DNA from: an uncultured Pelagibacteraceae bacterium
GTDB lineage: Bacteria; Pseudomonadota; Alphaproteobacteria; Pelagibacterales; Pelagibacteraceae
DNA length: 64,000 nt
Assembly (NCBI GenBank): GCA_902633335.1
Contig: CACPFY010000002.1
Coordinates: 1-64,000 of the forward strand
Direction of reading: 5' to 3'
Under the pieces are notes generated by a model. That model did not search any database and was not told where the DNA came from. It saw nothing but the letters and a program-made list of their open reading frames with translations. This document shows positions 59,819-64,000 of the stretch, piece after piece; position 1 is the first letter of the stretch, and the number at the start of each line of letters is the position of its first letter. The position numbers and the translations under genes are program-made.

Positions 59819-60715
59819 ATGAAATTTCTTAATCAAAAAGATGGTTTCTTAGGTTACGATGCTAATACAAAAATCAAAAGCAAAGTTGTTGTTGTGCCTT
59901 TTGGGCTAGAAAGGACTGTTTCATACGGTGGTGGAACTAAAAACGCACCAAAAGAAATTATTAAAGCCTCTCATCAGGTTGAATTATTTGATGAAGAATT
60001 AAATAAAGAGACTTTTAGGTATATCGGCATTAAAACTTTAAAACCTTTTAAAATTAAGAGACAAATTAAATCTGCAATGTCTCAAATAGCAGATATAAAT
60101 AAACAAATTATTTCAAAAAAACTATTTCCATTAGTGCTTGGAGGTGAGCATTCCATCACGAGCGGTTCGATTAGACCATTTGTAAAAAAATTCAAAAGTC
60201 TTTATATTCTTCATTTTGATGCTCACGCAGATTTAAGAGAGCAGTATGATGGAGAAAAGTATTCTCATGCAACAGCTTTAAGAAGATGTTTAGATTTTAA
60301 GAACGTAAAGGTAATATCATTTGGCATTAGAAATTTATCTGAAGAAGAAATGAACTTTTATAATAAAAATAAGAAAAGAGTTAAAATTTTTTGGGGAAAC
60401 AAAAAAAATAAATGGAAGATATCTGAAATTCGTAAAATATTTAAAAATAAGAATGTTTATATTACATTTGATGTTGATGGTTTCGACTCTAGTTTAATGC
60501 CGGCCACTGGAACACCAGAGCCAGGTGGAATGTTTTGGGATGATGTAATGCCTATTTTAAAAAATGTATGCTCTGTTTCTAATGTGGTTGGCGCAGACAT
60601 AAATGAGCTTGCGCCAATAAAAAATTTTAATTCCTGCAATTTTTTGACAGCGAAACTTGCGTATAAAATAATATCCTACGTATTTGAATTTAAGTCTAAA
60701 TACTTAAATCGTTAA
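59819..60715 (+). CDS. Agmatinase/arginase-family ureohydrolase
   Basis: A 298-residue metalloenzyme from the ATG at 59819 (an earlier in-frame ATG at 59744 lies inside the preceding gene). Metal ligands are in GGEHSITSGS, HFDAHADLRE and FDVDGFDSSLMPATG; TPEPGG is typical of agmatinases. It would release urea from agmatine or an aminopropyl-agmatine-like intermediate. Last gene of the operon, convergent with regB. Confidence 0.85.
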   Translation: MKFLNQKDGFLGYDANTKIKSKVVVVPFGLERTVSYGGGTKNAPKEIIKASHQVELFDEELNKETFRYIGIKTLKPFKIKRQIKSAMSQIADINKQIISKKLFPLVLGGEHSITSGSIRPFVKKFKSLYILHFDAHADLREQYDGEKYSHATALRRCLDFKNVKVISFGIRNLSEEEMNFYNKNKKRVKIFWGNKKNKWKISEIRKIFKNKNVYITFDVDGFDSSLMPATGTPEPGGMFWDDVMPILKNVCSVSNVVGADINELAPIKNFNSCNFLTAKLAYKIISYVFEFKSKYLNR

Positions 60716-61988
60716 TTCTCCATTTTATTTTAACTTTAGCTCCATTTAAGGAACTATTGTTTTCAAAATGTATAATTGCTGATTGTCTTTCTAATAAAGT
60801 TTTACCTAAGAAAGTTCCTAATCCTAATCCTGCATTGTTTTGAGACAAGCTTGATCTTGATTTAATGTAAGGTTCTCCTAAAGCTTTTATAATATCTTCA
60901 GGAAAACCTGGGCCATCATCTTCAATTAAAATATACAAATTAATGTTATCGCTTACTATTGATATTAGTATATCTTGATTTGCAAATTTTACTGCGTTTC
61001 CAATAAAATTCCTTAGGCCATACACAAGTTCAGGATTTTTCTTGATGTCTATTTTATTGATATCTTTATCTGTGTTTAAACTAATATTTTTTTCTGAAGA
61101 CTCTTTGAAAGATTTTATTATTTCTTCTAATAAATCTTCAAAACTCATAGAGCTCAAAAATTCGTCATTAATTATTTTTTTTTGCGAAATATTTTTCAAA
61201 ATTTCACTGCACCTCTTAGTCTGGCTTATTAGTAAGTCTATATCTTTGGTAAGTTTTGAATTATCTCCAACTTCTTTTCTCATCTCTTTAGAAACTACTG
61301 ATATTGTGGCTAGTGGTGTGCCCAAAGAATGAGCTGCAGCAGCTGCCTGCCCTCCCAACGACTCTAATTCGTACTCTTTTGCTAATATTTGTTGAAGTTT
61401 ATTAAGTGCATCTGATCTTTTTTTTGTTTCGCCTGAAAATCGAATACCAAAATAACTTAAAAAGATAAGACCAATAATCAAAGAAATTAAAATTCCTGTT
61501 ACATAATAGTTTGGAAATGATAATACATATTCTTCCATTCCGGGTAACGGCAAGTTGAAAAAAGTTAAAACAAAAAGTAAAAATATCGTAGATGATCCAA
61601 GTATAATTGTGCTTCCCATACTTAAAAAAGTTGATGATACAATTGTTGGAACAATTAGTAGAATAGCGAATGGATTAAATATTCCGCCCGTTAAAAATAG
61701 TAGAATACTTAATTGAATTATATCGTACATTAAAAAAGAGCTTGAATAAAAATCTTTCAGCAGGTGAGCTTTAAGTCCAAATTGTAAATAAATATTAGTT
61801 AACAAACCTATCAGAATGACAACATGACATAGCATTATTGGAAAGTTTAAGTCTAAAAAAAAAAATACTAGATTCACTGAAAATAGTTGCCCAAATATTG
61901 CGATCCATCTTAAAAAAACTAATGTTTTTTTATCTAAATTGAGGTTTTCGTCTAACCTGAAAATAGTAGCAAAATCCATGAGTATCAA
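60696..61988 (-). CDS. regB: Redox sensor histidine kinase RegB (PrrB/ActS)
   Basis: A 430-residue kinase with six N-terminal helices (about 25-190). The quinone-binding heptapeptide region GGIFNPFA lies between helices. The H-box AAAHSLGTPLATI and the redox-active Cys in TKRCSEIL match RegB. Nucleotide-binding motifs are YGLRNFIGNAVKFA, DDGPGFPED and GLGLGTFLGK. It senses the quinone redox state and phosphorylates RegA. It overlaps the gyrB end by four bases. Confidence 0.93.
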   Translation of the reverse strand: MILMDFATIFRLDENLNLDKKTLVFLRWIAIFGQLFSVNLVFFFLDLNFPIMLCHVVILIGLLTNIYLQFGLKAHLLKDFYSSSFLMYDIIQLSILLFLTGGIFNPFAILLIVPTIVSSTFLSMGSTIILGSSTIFLLFVLTFFNLPLPGMEEYVLSFPNYYVTGILISLIIGLIFLSYFGIRFSGETKKRSDALNKLQQILAKEYELESLGGQAAAAAHSLGTPLATISVVSKEMRKEVGDNSKLTKDIDLLISQTKRCSEILKNISQKKIINDEFLSSMSFEDLLEEIIKSFKESSEKNISLNTDKDINKIDIKKNPELVYGLRNFIGNAVKFANQDILISIVSDNINLYILIEDDGPGFPEDIIKALGEPYIKSRSSLSQNNAGLGLGTFLGKTLLERQSAIIHFENNSSLNGAKVKIKWRINDLSI

Positions 61989-64000
61989 ATATCTAAATTA
62001 GCTACATCCAATGCGTTGCTAGTGATAAATTCTCTTCTTGGAGCAACTTCGTCGCCCATTAAAATACTAATTATTTTTTGATCTTCTTTTGACTTTTCTT
62101 TTGTTCCGTTAGAATATTGGACCTTTAGTAAGTTTCTATTATCAGGATTCAAAGTAGTTTGCCACAATTCTTCAGGGTTCATCTCACCTAGTCCTTTAAA
62201 TCTTTGGATTGAAAGTTTTTGTTTTTCTTCTTCGACAATCTTATTTAATTCTTTTTTTGACAACTTTCCCTTCTTATCTTTAGCATTTGAATTTTTAATA
62301 ATGAAATTTTCTAAATCCTTTTCGTCTTTCATATAATAGCTTTTATTATTTTTTGTTATTTTGAATAAAGGTGGTTGAGCTAAATATAAATTTCCATTTT
62401 CAATTAAGCTGTTAAATGGATGGTTATTAAAGAAAGTCAACAACAAGGTCCTAATGTGAGAACCATCTACATCAGCATCAGTCATAATAACTATCTTTTC
62501 ATAACGTAGATTATCAATATTAAAATCTTTAGACCCTGTTCCCAATGCGTTAATTAATGTTACTATTTCGCTTGATGACATCATTTTAGAGAGAGCTTTA
62601 GTCTCATTTTCAGATGTTTTACCAGCATTCCTTCCATTCATATTAACGTAAGTATTTAGAATTTTTCCTCTAAGGGGCAAAACTGCCTGAAATTCTCTGT
62701 TTCTTCCTTGTTTTGCTGACCCACCAGCAGAATCTCCCTCTACAATATAAAGTTCAGTCCCTTCTTTTTTGGATATCTGGCAGTCAGCTAGTTTTCCAGG
62801 TAAGCCTGTTATTTCAAAGCTACCTTTTCTTCGTATATTATCTCTCGCTTTTCTTGCGACATCTCTAGCGACTGCAGCTTGAGTGATTTTTTCTAAGACA
62901 TTTCTTATAATAGAAGGATTTTGATCAAACCACATCGAAATTTTATCATTAATTATACTCTCAACAATTAATCTTATTTCTGATGAAACAAGTTTATCTT
63001 TTGTTTGAGAAGAAAATTTCGGATCTGGCATTTTAATTGATAGAACAACGGTTAGTCCCTCTTTTATATCCTCTCCTGTAAGAGATAATTTATTTTTTTT
63101 ATTATGTTCGTTAGAATATTTATTAATAACTCTCGTCAACGCACTTCTAAAACCTAGCAGGTGTGTTCCACCATCTTTTTGATGAATATTATTTGTAAAT
63201 GCTAACACCTCTTCTGAATAACCAGCATTCCACTCTAATGAGCATTCTACATCAACATTATTTTTGCTTGAGGAAATGTATATAGGTTTTTTAAAAACTG
63301 CCTTCTCGTTTTTATTAGATAAAATAGGTTTTTTTTGGTTAATAAATTGAACAAATTCTAATATACCGCCCTCATATTTATTTTCATATTTTTTAATTTT
63401 TGAAGAAGTTTTATCAATTAATGTTAGGCTAATTCCTTTGTTTAAAAATGCTAACTCTTTCATTCTTTTTTGCAAGATAGATGAGCTAAATTTAACGGAT
63501 GAAAATATCTCTTTTGACGGTAAAAATGTTATATTTGTTCCTCTCTTTGTAGATTTTCCAATTTTTTTTAAAGGTTTTAAAGATTTTCCATTTTCAAATT
63601 CTATAAAATATTCCATACCTTCTCTAAATATTCTTAATTCAAGTCTTTCAGATAATGCATTTACAACAGAAACTCCGACACCGTGTAATCCCCCTGAAAC
63701 CTTATAAGAGTCATGATCAAATTTTCCCCCTGCATGTAATTGGGTCATAATTACTTCTGCAGCTGACATTTTTTCACTTTTATGCATATCTATAGGTATG
63801 CCTCTACCATCGTCTTCAACAGTAACAGTGTTGTCATTATTTATGAAAACTGAAATATTTTTACAGTATCCTCCTAATGCCTCGTCTATTGAATTATCTA
63901 ATACTTCAAATACCATATGGTGCAAACCTGTACCATCATCAGTATCACCGATGTACATTCCTGGTCTTTTTCTTACTGCATCAAGTCCTTTAAGAACTTT
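61985..64000 (-). CDS. gyrB: DNA gyrase subunit B (5' end outside window)
   Basis: The frame runs from a stop at 61985 to the window end; the internal ATG at 63958 is not the start because codons before it read KVLKGLDAVRKRPGMYIG, the true GyrB N-terminal text. GHKL ATPase motifs EDDGRGIP and GGLHGVGVSVVNALS, transducer, TOPRIM EGDSAGGSAKQGR and DADVDGSHIRTLLL, and the QRFKGLGEMNPEELW tail are present. Only a few N-terminal residues are missing. It supercoils DNA with GyrA. Confidence 0.97.
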   Translation of the reverse strand, partial: KVLKGLDAVRKRPGMYIGDTDDGTGLHHMVFEVLDNSIDEALGGYCKNISVFINNDNTVTVEDDGRGIPIDMHKSEKMSAAEVIMTQLHAGGKFDHDSYKVSGGLHGVGVSVVNALSERLELRIFREGMEYFIEFENGKSLKPLKKIGKSTKRGTNITFLPSKEIFSSVKFSSSILQKRMKELAFLNKGISLTLIDKTSSKIKKYENKYEGGILEFVQFINQKKPILSNKNEKAVFKKPIYISSSKNNVDVECSLEWNAGYSEEVLAFTNNIHQKDGGTHLLGFRSALTRVINKYSNEHNKKNKLSLTGEDIKEGLTVVLSIKMPDPKFSSQTKDKLVSSEIRLIVESIINDKISMWFDQNPSIIRNVLEKITQAAVARDVARKARDNIRRKGSFEITGLPGKLADCQISKKEGTELYIVEGDSAGGSAKQGRNREFQAVLPLRGKILNTYVNMNGRNAGKTSENETKALSKMMSSSEIVTLINALGTGSKDFNIDNLRYEKIVIMTDADVDGSHIRTLLLTFFNNHPFNSLIENGNLYLAQPPLFKITKNNKSYYMKDEKDLENFIIKNSNAKDKKGKLSKKELNKIVEEEKQKLSIQRFKGLGEMNPEELWQTTLNPDNRNLLKVQYSNGTKEKSKEDQKIISILMGDEVAPRREFITSNALDVANLDI

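Noticed and set aside
1-64000. tRNA, rRNA, transposons, prophage, CRISPR array or defence island
   Set aside because: No cloverleaf-like GC-rich segment, repeat-spacer array, transposase, integrase or defence-gene motif was seen; intergenic space is nearly absent.

Overview
The window is a compact, strongly A+T-rich chromosome segment. Genes abut or overlap by 1-4 bases, and no gene-free stretch exceeds about 300 bases (the longest is about 180). The gene families and their order are alphaproteobacterial: RegB/RegA, ChvG/ChvI, an NDUFA9-like reductase, TsaE-AmgK-MurU, and pyrF-trpF-trpB-trpA-accD-folC. A PlcP/Agt lipid-remodelling pair sits beside PhoR. Together with lysine-rich, small proteins this points to SAR11 (Pelagibacterales) or a close relative. 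I see no tRNA, rRNA, insertion sequence, prophage or CRISPR array.

Layout. 1-3.6 kb: partial phoR, a DAG glycosyltransferase (agt), a phospholipase-C-like metallophosphoesterase (plcP) and a divergent lipid kinase, a probable phosphate-starvation lipid module. 3.6-5.2 kb: a small Lys-rich protein, an SMR-like membrane protein lacking the family glutamate, and an NDUFA9-like protein. 5.2-17.6 kb: one long plus-strand run, rnd-kdsD-lptC-lptB-aroA-cmk-rpsA-ihfB-pyrF-trpF-trpB-trpA-accD-folC. Several enzymes in this run have off-consensus active-site motifs. 17.6-21.7 kb: trxA, sbcB, rmuC, small unknown proteins and a flavodoxin-fold reductase. 21.8-31.5 kb: a frameshifted membrane-protein gene, an SRAP protein, a TauD-like dioxygenase, purE/purK, a thioesterase, small lipoprotein and membrane genes, a metallo-beta-lactamase-fold hydrolase, a large Lys-rich coiled-coil protein of unknown function, cfa, a DapA-like aldolase and a GT9 glycosyltransferase.

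31.5-46.8 kb: a J-domain protein, oligopeptidase B, hsp20 with a sigma-32-like promoter and a ROSE-like thermometer leader, a DUF4396-like protein, a purine permease convergent with a purine phosphoribosyltransferase, an AlkA-like glycosylase, a DMT exporter, msrA, sseA, an RND efflux pair, a lytic-transglycosylase-like lipoprotein, a nuclease, a VanZ-like protein and gpmA. 46.8-56.8 kb: murU-amgK-tsaE, ahcY, chvG-chvI, polA, an orphan ABC ATPase and bioY. 56.8-64 kb: regA and regB flank a three-gene polyamine operon (decarboxylase, deoxyhypusine-synthase-like, ureohydrolase), followed by gyrB, which runs off the window end.

The observations I would follow first are the hsp20 leader, whose Shine-Dalgarno is paired in a ROSE-type hairpin; the motif erosion in trpB, trpF, accD and folC; the phoR-agt-plcP-lipid kinase module with its Pho-box-like site; a perfect inverted repeat that places a start codon in its loop; the SMR protein without its essential glutamate; and the polyamine operon inserted between the two halves of a redox two-component system. 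All calls come from reading the sequence; no database search was run.
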